The position numbers were made by a program, and so were the translations under genes. A DNA stretch of 64,000 nucleotides from Ramlibacter tataouinensis (GTDB lineage: Bacteria > Pseudomonadota > Gammaproteobacteria > Burkholderiales > Burkholderiaceae_C): positions 151,566-215,565 of the forward strand of contig DIZF01000062.1 of the NCBI GenBank assembly GCA_002427815.1. The letters run 5' to 3'. The notes under the pieces are model-generated. The model had not been told where the DNA came from. It worked only from the letters and a program-made list of their open reading frames with translations, and made no database searches. Shown piece by piece: positions 1-10,102 of the stretch. Each line of letters opens with the position of its first letter. Position 1 is the stretch's first letter.

Positions 1-1
1 C

Positions 2-3000
2 CGGGGCTTTCGCGACGCGCTTCGCATCGCCTACCAGAACCGGCCGCGTTTGTTCGACCGCCACATCGTGCTGCCCGAACTGCTGTACAGCGCCGTCATC
101 GAAGCGCGCGAGCGGGTCGCGGCGCAGGGCGAGGTGATCGTTGCGCTGGACGAGGGCCATCTGCGACAGGAACTGACGGCTGCCCATGGCCGCGGCCTGC
201 GCAGCGTCGCCGTCGTCTTCATGCACGGCTATCGCTTCACGGCGCACGAGCAGGCGGCCGGGCGCATCGCGAAAGAGGTTGGCTTCACGCAGGTCAGCAC
301 CTCGCACGAAACCAGCCCGATGATGAAGTTCGTCAGCCGCGGTGATACCACGGTGGTCGATGCCTACCTCTCGCCCATCCTGCGGCGCTATGTCGATCAG
401 GTGGCGGCGCAGATGCCCGGCGTCAAGTTGTTCTTCATGCAGTCGTCGGGCGGGCTGGCCGATGCCCATTCGTTCCAGGGCAAGGATGCGATCCTGTCGG
501 GCCCGGCCGGCGGCATCGTGGGCATGGCGCGCACGGCCAGCCTGGCCGGTCACGACCGGGTCATCGGCTTCGACATGGGCGGAACCTCCACCGACGTGTC
601 GCACTACGCCGGCGAGTTCGAGCGCGAGTTCGAGACCCAGGTGGCCGGCGTGCGCATGCGCGCTCCGATGATGAGCATTCACACGGTGGCCGCGGGCGGC
701 GGCTCCATCCTCGAATTCGACGGCTCGCGCTTCCGCGTCGGGCCGCGCAGCGCCGCCGCCAATCCCGGCCCGGCCAGTTACCGCCGGGGCGGCCCGCTGG
801 CGGTGACCGATGCCAACGTGATGGTGGGCAAGATCCAGCCGCGCTATTTCCCGAAGGTGTTCGGGCCCCACGGCAATGAACCGCTGAGCGACGAGGTTGT
901 GTTGGCAAAGTTCAATGAGCTGGCAGCCCGTATCGGCGGGGCCGGCAATGCCTGCACTGCAGCGGTCCCCAAGCTGACGCCGGAGGCCTGCGCGGAGGGT
1001 TTCATCCAGATTGCCGTGCAGCAGATGGCCAACGCCATCAAGAAGATCTCGGTGGCGCGGGGCTACGACGTGACGCGCTACACGCTGCAGTGCTTCGGCG
1101 GTGCCGGAGGACAGCACGCCTGCCTGGTGGCGGATGCGCTGGGCATGAGCCGGGTGTTCGTGCACCCGCTGGCCGGGGTGTTGTCGGCCTACGGCATGGG
1201 CCTGGCCGACCAGAATGCGATCCGCGAACAGGCCATCGAGCTGCCGCTGGGCGAGGAGTCGCTGCCGCTGGTCGGAGAGCGGCTCGACGCCCTGGGTCGC
1301 GCCGCCCAGAACGAACTGCTGCGCCAGCAGGCTGGTGCCGGGACGGTCACCCTGCATCGCCGGGTTCACGTGCGCTACGAGGGCAGCGACTCGGCACTGG
1401 TCGTGTCTTTTGGCGACCTGCCCACCATCGTGGCCGGCTTCGAAGCGGCCTACCGCCAACGCTTCGCCTTCCTGATGCAGGGCAAGCGGATGATGGTGGA
1501 GGCCGTGTCGGTGGAAGCGGTGGTGCCGGGCGAAGCGCCGGCCGAGCCGCGTCATGAGGTGCACCCGGCCCGCGAAGTGCCGCGCCGTGAAACCGTCCAC
1601 ATGTACTCGGGCGGGCAATGGCACGATGCGGCGCTGGTGGTACGCGAAGACCTGCGGCCCGGCGATGCAATCCCCGGCCCGGCCATCATCGCCGAGCGGA
1701 ATGCGACCACCGTCGTCGAGCCCGGCTGGGAGGCACAGATCACGGCGCTGGATCACATCGTGCTGGATCGCCGCGTGGCCCGCGATGTGCGGTATGCGGC
1801 CGGCACCACGGTGGACCCGGTGTTGCTGGAAGTGTTCAACAACCTGTTCATGAACATCGCCGAGCAGATGGGACTGCAGCTGCAGAACACCGCCTACTCG
1901 GTCAACATCAAGGAGCGGCTGGATTTTTCGTGCGCGCTGTTCGACGCGCAGGGACATCTGATCGCCAACGCGCCGCACATGCCGGTGCACCTGGGCTCGA
2001 TGGGCGAGAGCATCAAGACCGTGATCCGCGAGAACGCCGGGCGGATGTCACCGGGCGACGTGTACGTGCTGAACGATCCCTATCACGGCGGCACCCACTT
2101 GCCGGACGTGACGGTGATCACACCCGTCTACCTGCGGACACCCTCCCCCGAGACGGGGGAGGGCCGGGGTGGGGGGGAGCACATGACGGCCTTGGCCGAG
2201 GAACCGACGTTCTACGTCGGTTCCAGAGGCCATCACGCCGACATCGGCGGCATCTCGCCCGGGTCCATGCCGCCGTTCTCGACCCGGATCGACGAGGAGG
2301 GCGTCCAGATCGACAACGTCAAGCTGGTCGATCGCGGCGTGCTGCAGGAGGCGCAAATCCTGGCCCTGTTGCGCAGCGGTGAATACCCCAGCCGCAACCC
2401 CGAGCAGAACCTGGCCGACCTGAAGGCGCAGATCGCGGCCAACGAAAAAGGCGTGCAGGAACTGCGCAGGATGGTCGCTCATTTCGGCCTGGAGATGGTG
2501 CAGGCCTACATGCGCCACGTCCAGGACAATGCCGAGGAATCGGTGCGGCGCGTCATCACCCGGCTGAAGGACGGCGCTTTCACGCTGCCGCTGGACAATG
2601 GGGCGCAGATCAAGGTGGCGATCCGGGTCGATGCCGCAAACCGCAGCGCGGAAATCGACTTCACCGGCACCAGCCCGCAGCAGACCAACAACTTCAACGC
2701 ACCCACGGCGGTGTGCATGGCCGCGGTGCTGTATGTGTTCCGCACCCTGGTGGACGACGATATCCCGCTCAATGCCGGCTGCCTGAAGCCGCTGAAGGTG
2801 ATCATCCCGGCCGGCTCCATGCTCAACCCCAATCCGCCCGCTTCGGTGGTGGCGGGCAACGTCGAAACCTCGTCGTGCATCACCAACGCGCTGTTTGGAG
2901 CACTCGGCGTCATGGCGGCCAGCCAGTGCACGATGAACAACTTCACCTTCGGCAACCAGCGGCACCAGTATTACGAGACCATTTCCGGCGGCAGCGGGGC

Positions 3001-3427
3001 CGGTGCCCTGATCGATTCAGCGGGCCGCGAAATCGGCGGCTTCGATGGCACCAGCGTCGTGCAGACCCACATGACCAACTCGCGCCTCACCGACCCCGAG
3101 GTGCTGGAGTTCCGTTTTCCGGTGCGGCTGGACAGTTACGAAATCCGCCCGGGATCGGGCGGGGCCGGTCGCTGGAAGGGCGGCAATGGCGGGGTGCGGC
3201 GGGTCCGATTCCTCGAGCCCATGACGGCGAGCATCCTGTCCAACAGCCGCAAGTACGGCCCGTTCGGCATGGCCGGCGGGCAACCCGGGCAGGTTGGCAT
3301 CAACCGGGTGGTGCGCGCCAATGGCGCGGTGGAGGAACTGGCCCATATCGGCCAGGCCGAGATGATGCCGGGCGATGTGTTCGAGATCCACACGCCGGGC
3401 GGCGGCGGCTACGGACCTCCCGGCTAG
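2..3427 (+). CDS. 5-oxoprolinase / hydantoinase, fused HyuA-HyuB type (5' end missing)
   Basis: Family enzymes hydrolyse 5-oxoproline or hydantoins with ATP in the cytoplasm. The reading frame is open from base 2, so the true start lies outside the window. About 1,141 residues are visible, close to a complete roughly 1,200-residue 5-oxoprolinase. The HyuA-like ATPase half carries GFDMGGTSTDVSHY (about nt 567-608) and SGPAGGIVGMA. The HyuB-like half begins near nt 1804 and carries NDPYHGGTHLPD and GSRGHHADIGG. Between those last two motifs, about 20 residues rich in P, E and G are encoded by a hairpin repeat (nt 2141-2180) that looks like an in-frame insertion. The gene ends 17 nt before a DinB-like gene. 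Substrate (oxoproline or another cyclic amide) cannot be told from sequence. Confidence 0.9.
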   Translation, partial: RGFRDALRIAYQNRPRLFDRHIVLPELLYSAVIEARERVAAQGEVIVALDEGHLRQELTAAHGRGLRSVAVVFMHGYRFTAHEQAAGRIAKEVGFTQVSTSHETSPMMKFVSRGDTTVVDAYLSPILRRYVDQVAAQMPGVKLFFMQSSGGLADAHSFQGKDAILSGPAGGIVGMARTASLAGHDRVIGFDMGGTSTDVSHYAGEFEREFETQVAGVRMRAPMMSIHTVAAGGGSILEFDGSRFRVGPRSAAANPGPASYRRGGPLAVTDANVMVGKIQPRYFPKVFGPHGNEPLSDEVVLAKFNELAARIGGAGNACTAAVPKLTPEACAEGFIQIAVQQMANAIKKISVARGYDVTRYTLQCFGGAGGQHACLVADALGMSRVFVHPLAGVLSAYGMGLADQNAIREQAIELPLGEESLPLVGERLDALGRAAQNELLRQQAGAGTVTLHRRVHVRYEGSDSALVVSFGDLPTIVAGFEAAYRQRFAFLMQGKRMMVEAVSVEAVVPGEAPAEPRHEVHPAREVPRRETVHMYSGGQWHDAALVVREDLRPGDAIPGPAIIAERNATTVVEPGWEAQITALDHIVLDRRVARDVRYAAGTTVDPVLLEVFNNLFMNIAEQMGLQLQNTAYSVNIKERLDFSCALFDAQGHLIANAPHMPVHLGSMGESIKTVIRENAGRMSPGDVYVLNDPYHGGTHLPDVTVITPVYLRTPSPETGEGRGGGEHMTALAEEPTFYVGSRGHHADIGGISPGSMPPFSTRIDEEGVQIDNVKLVDRGVLQEAQILALLRSGEYPSRNPEQNLADLKAQIAANEKGVQELRRMVAHFGLEMVQAYMRHVQDNAEESVRRVITRLKDGAFTLPLDNGAQIKVAIRVDAANRSAEIDFTGTSPQQTNNFNAPTAVCMAAVLYVFRTLVDDDIPLNAGCLKPLKVIIPAGSMLNPNPPASVVAGNVETSSCITNALFGALGVMAASQCTMNNFTFGNQRHQYYETISGGSGAGALIDSAGREIGGFDGTSVVQTHMTNSRLTDPEVLEFRFPVRLDSYEIRPGSGGAGRWKGGNGGVRRVRFLEPMTASILSNSRKYGPFGMAGGQPGQVGINRVVRANGAVEELAHIGQAEMMPGDVFEIHTPGGGGYGPPG
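2141..2180 (+). repeat. GC-rich hairpin repeat inside the oxoprolinase coding region
   Basis: CCCTCCCCCG (2141-2150) pairs perfectly with CGGGGGAGGG (2154-2163) around a 3-nt loop and is followed by a G-rich tail to 2180. Sequences of this style are usually intergenic hairpins in GC-rich proteobacteria. Here the element is translated in frame. Confidence 0.7.
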
Positions 3428-3444
3428 GCGGCACAATCGCGCGC

Positions 3445-3981
3445 ATGGACCACAGCGCGCTATTGGACAACTACCGTTTTCTGGCCGGGTACAACCGCTG
3501 GTTCAACCAGCGGTTGTATGCCGCTTGCGAACAGCTTCCGGACGAGGAGCGCAAACGCGATCGCGGCGCCTTCTTCGGTTCCATCCACGGCACGCTGAAT
3601 CACCTGGTCTGGGGCGACCAGCTCTGGCTCCAGCGCTTCGCAGCCCAGGGCGTGGCTTTCCCGGCGCTGGGCGGCCGGCTGTTGGCGCTGCCGGAGGGGG
3701 CCGTGCACGAAACCATCCTTTATTCGGAGTGGGGTGCGCTGCGCGCCCAACGCGAGCAGCTCGACGCGGCGATCGAAGCCTGGGTGCGCGACATGCCGCC
3801 CGACTTTCCGCTGCAGACCATGCGCTATGCCAACAGCAAGGGGGTGAGGCGCGAACATCCGGTCTGGAAAGCGTTGACGCATTTCTTCAATCACCAGACC
3901 CATCACCGGGGGCAGGTCACAGCCTTGCTGGCGCAGGCCGGCATCGACCCGGGGGTCACCGACCTGATCGCGCTGGTCTAG
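3445..3981 (+). CDS. DinB-like four-helix metalloprotein, 178 aa
   Basis: DinB/YfiT-type proteins are small four-helix bundles with a metal bound by three histidines. Many act as thiol-dependent transferases or have unknown roles. The protein shows early NHLVWGDQLW and late FFNHQTHHRGQVTALL, which hold the expected histidines. Length matches the family. The ATG at 3445 has no clear ribosome-binding site; a CACAAT hexamer ends 7 nt before it, which may be a -10 box for a leaderless transcript. The gene lies 17 nt after the oxoprolinase and is followed by a hairpin. Function is not inferable beyond the family. Confidence 0.85.
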   Translation: MDHSALLDNYRFLAGYNRWFNQRLYAACEQLPDEERKRDRGAFFGSIHGTLNHLVWGDQLWLQRFAAQGVAFPALGGRLLALPEGAVHETILYSEWGALRAQREQLDAAIEAWVRDMPPDFPLQTMRYANSKGVRREHPVWKALTHFFNHQTHHRGQVTALLAQAGIDPGVTDLIALV

Positions 3982-3990
3982 CGCGCCAAC

Positions 3991-4016
3991 GAAAGACCAG
4001 CCGAAGCGGGTCTTTC
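3991..4016. terminator. Hairpin between convergent genes, probably bidirectional terminator
   Basis: GAAAGACC (3991-3998) pairs with GGTCTTTC (4009-4016), with a GC/GC inner pair. It lies between the convergent DinB-like gene (ends 3981) and comEA-like gene (ends 4033). There is only a short T run on either side. Confidence 0.6.
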
Positions 4017-4032
4017 AGGCGTGTGAGCGCGT

Positions 4033-4401
4033 TTACTTCTTTGCGGCGCTGGCTGCCGACTTGGGTGCACTGGCCGCCGTCTTGGCCGCTTCAGCCTTGG
4101 CTTTCTTTTCGGCCTCCTTCTTGGTTGCCGCAGCACCCTTGAAGGAGCTGCCGTTGACTGTCAGGCCTTCGGTTGAGAACTTGGCGGCATTGTTCTCGCC
4201 CACGCCCTTGACGCGGTCGATGAAGTCCTGCCAGTCCTTGAAGCTGCCTTTCTTGCGCTCATCGATGATCTTGCTGGAAATGCCGGGGCCTATGCCTTTG
4301 ATGCTGTCCAGTTCGGCCGCGCTGGCCTTGTTCACGTCCACGGCGGCGAACGAAGCCGCTGCGTACAGCATGGCCAGAACGACCAGAATCTTCTTCCACA
4401 T
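4033..4401 (-). CDS. ComEA-like secreted helix-hairpin-helix protein, 122 aa
   Basis: A signal peptide (residues 1-19, ending ASFAA) precedes two helix-hairpin-helix segments: VDVNKASAAELDSIKGIGPG and KGVGENNAAKF. This fold binds DNA; ComEA proteins pull incoming DNA into the periplasm during transformation, though many short HhH proteins of this type are unstudied. The C-terminal 35 residues are an Ala/Lys-rich tail, unusual for ComEA and probably disordered and cationic. It stands alone on the minus strand after hldD, with a hairpin upstream at 4431. No other competence gene is visible nearby. Confidence 0.8.
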   Translation of the reverse strand: MWKKILVVLAMLYAAASFAAVDVNKASAAELDSIKGIGPGISSKIIDERKKGSFKDWQDFIDRVKGVGENNAAKFSTEGLTVNGSSFKGAAATKKEAEKKAKAEAAKTAASAPKSAASAAKK

Positions 4402-4430
4402 GATGGCTCCTGAGAGTTGATGAAGACGCG

Positions 4431-4447
4431 CCCCGCCGTCGGCGGGG
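4431..4447 (-). terminator. Possible terminator downstream of hldD
   Basis: CCCCGCC (4431-4437), loop GTC, GGCGGGG (4441-4447). It forms a stable stem 54 nt past the hldD stop and 30 nt before the comEA-like start, but lacks a U-tract. Confidence 0.4.
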
Positions 4448-4500
4448 GCCCCTGAATGTAACGGCGGCCTGCCCGTGACGGTTGACGCCGGATACGGCCA

Positions 4501-5499
4501 CTAAGCGAGTGCAGCCATGTAGCTGGCTACACCCGTCTGGACATCGGCGAAAGCATGGTCGCAACCGGCTGCACGCAGGGCCGACAGGTCGGCCTGGGTG
4601 AAGCATTGGTATTTGCCGCGCAGGGCATCGGGAAAGGCAACGTACTCGATCAGGCCCAGGGCCGCCGTAGCATCCGCGTCCAGTGGTGCCGGCCCAGCCC
4701 CGGGCCGCAGGGCATTGACCACCGCCACCGCGACGTCGTTGAACGGTTGGGCCCGGCCGGTTCCGAGGTTGAAGATTCCGGACTTTTCCGGATGGTCCAG
4801 GAACCAGAGGTTCACCGCGACCACGTCGTCGATGAACACGAAGTCGCGCTTCTGTTCACCCGGCCCATAGCCGCCGTAATCGCCGAACAGTTTCACCTTG
4901 CCTTCGGAGCGGAACTGGTTGAACTGGTGGAAGGCCACGCTCGCCATGCGGCCCTTGTGCTGCTCACGCGGGCCGTAGACGTTGAAGTAGCGAAAGCCGG
5001 CTACCTGGCGCTTGATGCGTTTGAAGTCCTTGCCGCAGTCGCGGCGCATCCGCTGGTCGAACAGCAGCTTGCTGTAGCCGTACACGTTGAGCGGATGCTC
5101 GAATTCCGGGCTCTCGCGGAATGTCTGCGAGCCGCCGTAGGTAGCGGCGGAAGAGGCATAGAGCAAGCGTGTGCCGTGCTCCTGGCAGGCATTGAACAGG
5201 CCACACGACAGCGTGTAGTTGTTGTCCATCATGTACTTGCCATCGGTTTCCATGGTGTCGCTGCAGGCGCCTTCGTGGAACACCGCCTCGACCTTGCCGA
5301 AGAAGCCTTCCGCGAACAGGTCGTAGAACATGTCCACGTCGACATAGTCGGCGATCTTCAGGTCCGCCAGGTTGCGGAACTTGTCGCCCTGGGTCAGGTC
5401 GTCGACGGCGATGATGTCGTCGATGCCGTGCTCGTTCAGGCCCTTGACGATGTTGCTGCCGATGAACCCGGCAGCGCCGGTCACTACGATCCGCGTCAT
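4501..5499 (-). CDS. hldD: ADP-L-glycero-D-manno-heptose 6-epimerase, 332 aa
   Basis: HldD converts ADP-D-glycero-D-manno-heptose to the L-glycero form, the last step of heptose precursor synthesis for the LPS inner core. The N-terminus has the Rossmann motif GAAGFIGSNIV. The SDR-type catalytic region shows YASSAATYG and NVYGYSKLLFDQ (Tyr and Lys). Length fits HldD. The ATG overlaps the stop of the upstream heptose kinase gene by 4 nt, so the two are probably translationally coupled in the lapA-lapB-kinase-hldD run. Confidence 0.95.
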   Translation of the reverse strand: MTRIVVTGAAGFIGSNIVKGLNEHGIDDIIAVDDLTQGDKFRNLADLKIADYVDVDMFYDLFAEGFFGKVEAVFHEGACSDTMETDGKYMMDNNYTLSCGLFNACQEHGTRLLYASSAATYGGSQTFRESPEFEHPLNVYGYSKLLFDQRMRRDCGKDFKRIKRQVAGFRYFNVYGPREQHKGRMASVAFHQFNQFRSEGKVKLFGDYGGYGPGEQKRDFVFIDDVVAVNLWFLDHPEKSGIFNLGTGRAQPFNDVAVAVVNALRPGAGPAPLDADATAALGLIEYVAFPDALRGKYQCFTQADLSALRAAGCDHAFADVQTGVASYMAALA

Positions 5500-6425
5500 G
5501 AAAACAGCTCCTCATAGGACACCGTGGCGGTTCCGAACTTGCCCACGACGATACCGCCCGCCTTGTTCGCCAGCGGCAGTGCTTCGCGCGGTGTCATCCC
5601 CGCGGCGACCAGGGCCGCGAGCGTGGCGATCACGGTATCCCCGGCGCCGGTGACGTCGAAGACCTCGCGCGCCTGCGCCTGCACGTGCACGTCGCCCTGC
5701 GCGTCGAACAGCGTCATGCCGTCCTCGCCCAAGGTCACCAGCAGGACGTCGATGCGCAGCCTCTCGCGCAACTGCCGTGCCTTGTCGCGCAGCTCGTCGT
5801 CGCTGCGCCAGGCACCGACCACCTGCTGCAGCTCGATGCGGTTCGGCGTGATCACGGTGGCGCCCGCGTAGCGCGAATAGTCCGATCCTTTCGGGTCGAC
5901 CAGCACGGCCTTGTGTGCGGCGCGCGCCGCCTCGATCATGGCCGTGATGTGCGCGAGGCCGCCCTTGCCGTAATCGGAGAACAGGACGGCGTCGTGCAGC
6001 GGCAGCAACCGGACGAAGGCTTCGGTCTGCGAGGCGAGCGCCTCGTGGTCGGGCTCGTTCTCGAAGTCCATGCGCAGCAGCTGCTGATGCCTGCCGATCA
6101 CGCGCAGCTTCACGGTGGTTCGCAGGCCGGGGTCGCGCTTGAGGTGGGTGGCAATGCCGGTTTCCCGCAACAGCGCTTCCAGCCGCCGACCAGGTTCGTC
6201 GTCCCCCACCACGCCCAGGAAGCTGGCCTGAGCGCCCAGTGTGACCACGTTGTAGGCGACATTGGCCGCCGCGCCGATGCGCTCTTCCTCGCGGTCGACC
6301 TTGACCACGGGCACCGGGGCTTCGGGCGAGATCCGGTCCACCGCGCCGTGCCAGTATCGATCGAGCATCGCATCGCCGACCACCAGCACCCGTGCCCGCG
6401 CCAGTTGTTCTTTGGTTATGTTCAT
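5496..6425 (-). CDS. rfaE1: D-glycero-beta-D-manno-heptose-7-phosphate kinase, 309 aa
   Basis: This is the kinase half of bifunctional HldE, here as a separate PfkB-family protein. It phosphorylates heptose-7-phosphate at O1 for LPS core synthesis. It shows VVGDAMLDRYWHG at the N-terminus, the substrate motif IGAAANVAYNV and the catalytic DVTGAGDT. The reading frame is open far upstream, but the ATG at 6425 gives the standard N-terminus and overlaps the lapB stop by 4 nt. No nucleotidyltransferase domain is attached, so that activity must be encoded elsewhere. Confidence 0.93.
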   Translation of the reverse strand: MNITKEQLARARVLVVGDAMLDRYWHGAVDRISPEAPVPVVKVDREEERIGAAANVAYNVVTLGAQASFLGVVGDDEPGRRLEALLRETGIATHLKRDPGLRTTVKLRVIGRHQQLLRMDFENEPDHEALASQTEAFVRLLPLHDAVLFSDYGKGGLAHITAMIEAARAAHKAVLVDPKGSDYSRYAGATVITPNRIELQQVVGAWRSDDELRDKARQLRERLRIDVLLVTLGEDGMTLFDAQGDVHVQAQAREVFDVTGAGDTVIATLAALVAAGMTPREALPLANKAGGIVVGKFGTATVSYEELFS

Positions 6426-7555
6426 AATTCCTCTACCCGCCGGGCCGGATAGCTGTCCCAGGCCTGGCATCCCGGGCAGTGCCAGAAGTGCTGCTTGGCC
6501 TCGAAACCGCAGGCAGCGCAGCGGTACCGTGTCAACGGCTTCGCCGCATGGTCCAGCGCCTTTTGCACCGGCGAATGGAACTGCTCGTGCTCCAGCTTTT
6601 CCCCGGCCAGCCACTTGGCGGCCGCCACCAGCGACGGCTCCCGTGCCAGGTGCTTGACGTACCAGTCGCGGGCCACGGCCCGGTCGGGCTCGAGCGCGAC
6701 GATGCCCTCCAGGACGTCCAGTGAGGGCGACAGCTCGTAGCTGGTGTGCAGGATTTCCAGCGCCTGGGACTGCTGACCGGCGGCCACTGCGGCTTCGGTC
6801 AGGGGCTTGGCGATCAAGGGGATGGCCACCGGGGCGGAGTGGGCCACACGCGACAGTGTCTTGAAAGCGGCGGCCGAGTCGCCGGCGCGTCGCTGCAGCG
6901 CGGCCAGGTCGAGACCGGGCCGCGCCGCCTCGGGCGCGGCCTTCATGGCCTGGCGCAGCAATTGTTCGGCCTGCGCCGGGTCCGCACTGACCGCCTGCTC
7001 GCACAGATAGTGGGCCTGCCGACCGCTGAAACTGCCCTGGCCGGAGGCGTCGAGCTTTTCCGCGACTTCAGTGGCCTGGGCCCAATCGCGCGTGCGCTCG
7101 TAGATCGCCAGCAGGGCCGTCAGGGCCTGGCCTTCGAATGCCGTGCCTTCGAGCTTGCGCAGCGCTTCCTCGGCCCGGTCCAGCAGGCCGGCCTTGAGAT
7201 AGTCCAGCGCCAGGGCGTGCTGGGCGCGATGGCGGTCGGCACGGCTCAAGTCCCCCCGCGACAGGAGGTGCTCGTGGACGCGCACCGCGCGCTCGTACTC
7301 GCCGCGGCGCCGGAACAGGTTGCCCAAGGCAAAGTGCAGTTCGGAGGTGTCGGGGTCTTTTTGCACGGCCTCGATGAACGCGTCGATGGCCTGGTCCTGC
7401 TGCTCGTTGAGCAGGAAATTCAGCCCCCGGAAGTAGGCCTTGGGCGCCTGGCGGTTCTCGATGCGCAGCTGGCGCAGGTCCAGGCGCGAGGCCAGCCAAC
7501 CCAGCACGAAGACGATCGGCAGGCCCCACAGGACCCAGCTGAGGTCAAAGTCCAT
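6422..7555 (-). CDS. lapB: LPS assembly regulator LapB (TPR plus rubredoxin-like zinc domain), 377 aa
   Basis: LapB (formerly YciM) is an inner-membrane-anchored cytoplasmic TPR protein that, in E. coli, steers degradation of LpxC by FtsH and so balances LPS synthesis. The N-terminus has one membrane segment (LWGLPIVFVLGWLASRL), then TPR repeats (ELHFALGNLFRRRGEYERAV and following). The C-terminus has a rubredoxin-type metal knuckle, YRCAACGF...HCPGCQAW, with four cysteines. It overlaps lapA by 11 nt and the kinase gene by 4 nt, consistent with one operon. Confidence 0.93.
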   Translation of the reverse strand: MDFDLSWVLWGLPIVFVLGWLASRLDLRQLRIENRQAPKAYFRGLNFLLNEQQDQAIDAFIEAVQKDPDTSELHFALGNLFRRRGEYERAVRVHEHLLSRGDLSRADRHRAQHALALDYLKAGLLDRAEEALRKLEGTAFEGQALTALLAIYERTRDWAQATEVAEKLDASGQGSFSGRQAHYLCEQAVSADPAQAEQLLRQAMKAAPEAARPGLDLAALQRRAGDSAAAFKTLSRVAHSAPVAIPLIAKPLTEAAVAAGQQSQALEILHTSYELSPSLDVLEGIVALEPDRAVARDWYVKHLAREPSLVAAAKWLAGEKLEHEQFHSPVQKALDHAAKPLTRYRCAACGFEAKQHFWHCPGCQAWDSYPARRVEEL

Positions 7556-7829
7556 GGTTCGAGGTCGTGTCCGGCGCGCCGGCGGCCGGCACGCTCATTC
7601 CCTGGTGCGACCGCCGTGCCGCCATGCGGTGCTTCCACCAGCGCGGCACCATGCCCAGGGCTCCCACCACCAGTCCCAGCGCGAACGCGGCCAGGACCAC
7701 CAGCACCAGCGGCGCGCGCCACAGTGTGCCGAAGAAGAAATGCACCGTCGCATCCTGCTGGTTGTTCAGCGCGAAAGCGAACAGGGTAAAAAAAATGGCT
7801 GCCTTGAGCAGCCACATGAGGTATTTCAA
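7545..7829 (-). CDS. lapA: LPS assembly protein A domain protein (LapA, DUF1049), 94 aa
   Basis: A small inner-membrane protein with two hydrophobic segments (residues about 4-20 and 41-61) around a short loop containing NNQQDATVHFFFG, the typical LapA motif. In E. coli LapA works with LapB in control of LPS synthesis. The C-terminal tail is cytoplasmic, basic and longer than the core domain. It lies directly upstream of lapB with an 11-nt overlap. Confidence 0.88.
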   Translation of the reverse strand: MKYLMWLLKAAIFFTLFAFALNNQQDATVHFFFGTLWRAPLVLVVLAAFALGLVVGALGMVPRWWKHRMAARRSHQGMSVPAAGAPDTTSNHGL

Positions 7830-7834
7830 TCCGA

Positions 7835-7852
7835 CCTTCCTCAGTGGGAAGG
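7835..7852 (-). terminator. Short hairpin between ihfB and lapA
   Basis: CCTTCC (7835-7840) and GGAAGG (7847-7852) form a 6-bp stem. It may attenuate or process the ihfB-lapA transcript, but it is weak and has no U-tract. Confidence 0.25.
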
Positions 7853-7865
7853 ATGATTCTAGCGA

Positions 7866-8177
7866 CTAGCCTTTGGCTCGTGCCTCGATCTGCGCGGTGC
7901 GCTCGTCCACCGCCTCGCGCAGCGCCTTGCCCGGCTTGAAGTGGGGCACGCGCTTCTCGGGGATCTGGACGCTCTCGCCCGAGCGCGGATTGCGGCCCAG
8001 GCGCGGCGGCCGGCGGTTGATCGAAAAGCTGCCGAAACCACGGATCTCGATGCGGTGTCCGCGCACCAGCGCTTCGCTCATCGCGTCAAGAATGGTCTTG
8101 ACGGCGTATTCCGCGTCGCGATGGGTAAGCTGGCCGAAACGGGCGGCCAGTTCTTCGACAAGATCGCTTCGAGTCAT
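7866..8177 (-). CDS. ihfB: Integration host factor beta subunit, 103 aa
   Basis: IHF-beta pairs with IHF-alpha to bend DNA sharply at specific sites, aiding sigma-54 promoters, recombination and replication. The sequence starts MTRSDLVEELAARF, contains IEIRGFGSF and the beta-ribbon arm NRRPPRLGRNPRSGE with the intercalating proline. Length fits the family. The ATG at 8177 is preferred over a TTG three codons upstream. It follows rpsA by 50 nt, as is usual in betaproteobacteria. Confidence 0.95.
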   Translation of the reverse strand: MTRSDLVEELAARFGQLTHRDAEYAVKTILDAMSEALVRGHRIEIRGFGSFSINRRPPRLGRNPRSGESVQIPEKRVPHFKPGKALREAVDERTAQIEARAKG

Positions 8178-8227
8178 AAAGCACAAGGACGCGAGTAGGA
8201 CGAAGTCCTACCGCGTTCTCACCTTGT

Positions 8228-9913
<1,686 letters not shown>

Positions 9914-10102
9914 TCGGTTTCCTTGCACGTCGCACAGGTTTCCATCCGCATAGGCAATATCGCGAGCGGCTGTTTCTAGGTCTGGGACGGCGACTGGTTG
10001 CGGCTGGGGCCGCGGGTTACGTTGTTGAACCACACTGCCTGTGCGCTGTCGCGCGAGAGGGGCGGTGCGGGCCGGGTCGACGTCAGGCCCCTGGCCTTGG
10101 CG

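Noticed and set aside
6426..7004. N-terminal extension of the heptose kinase frame
   Set aside because: It is lapB DNA read in another frame; the ATG at 6425 gives the family start and a coupled 4-nt overlap.
8178..8186. TTG start three codons upstream of ihfB
   Set aside because: The ATG at 8177 gives the canonical MTRSDL start; no better ribosome-binding site exists upstream.
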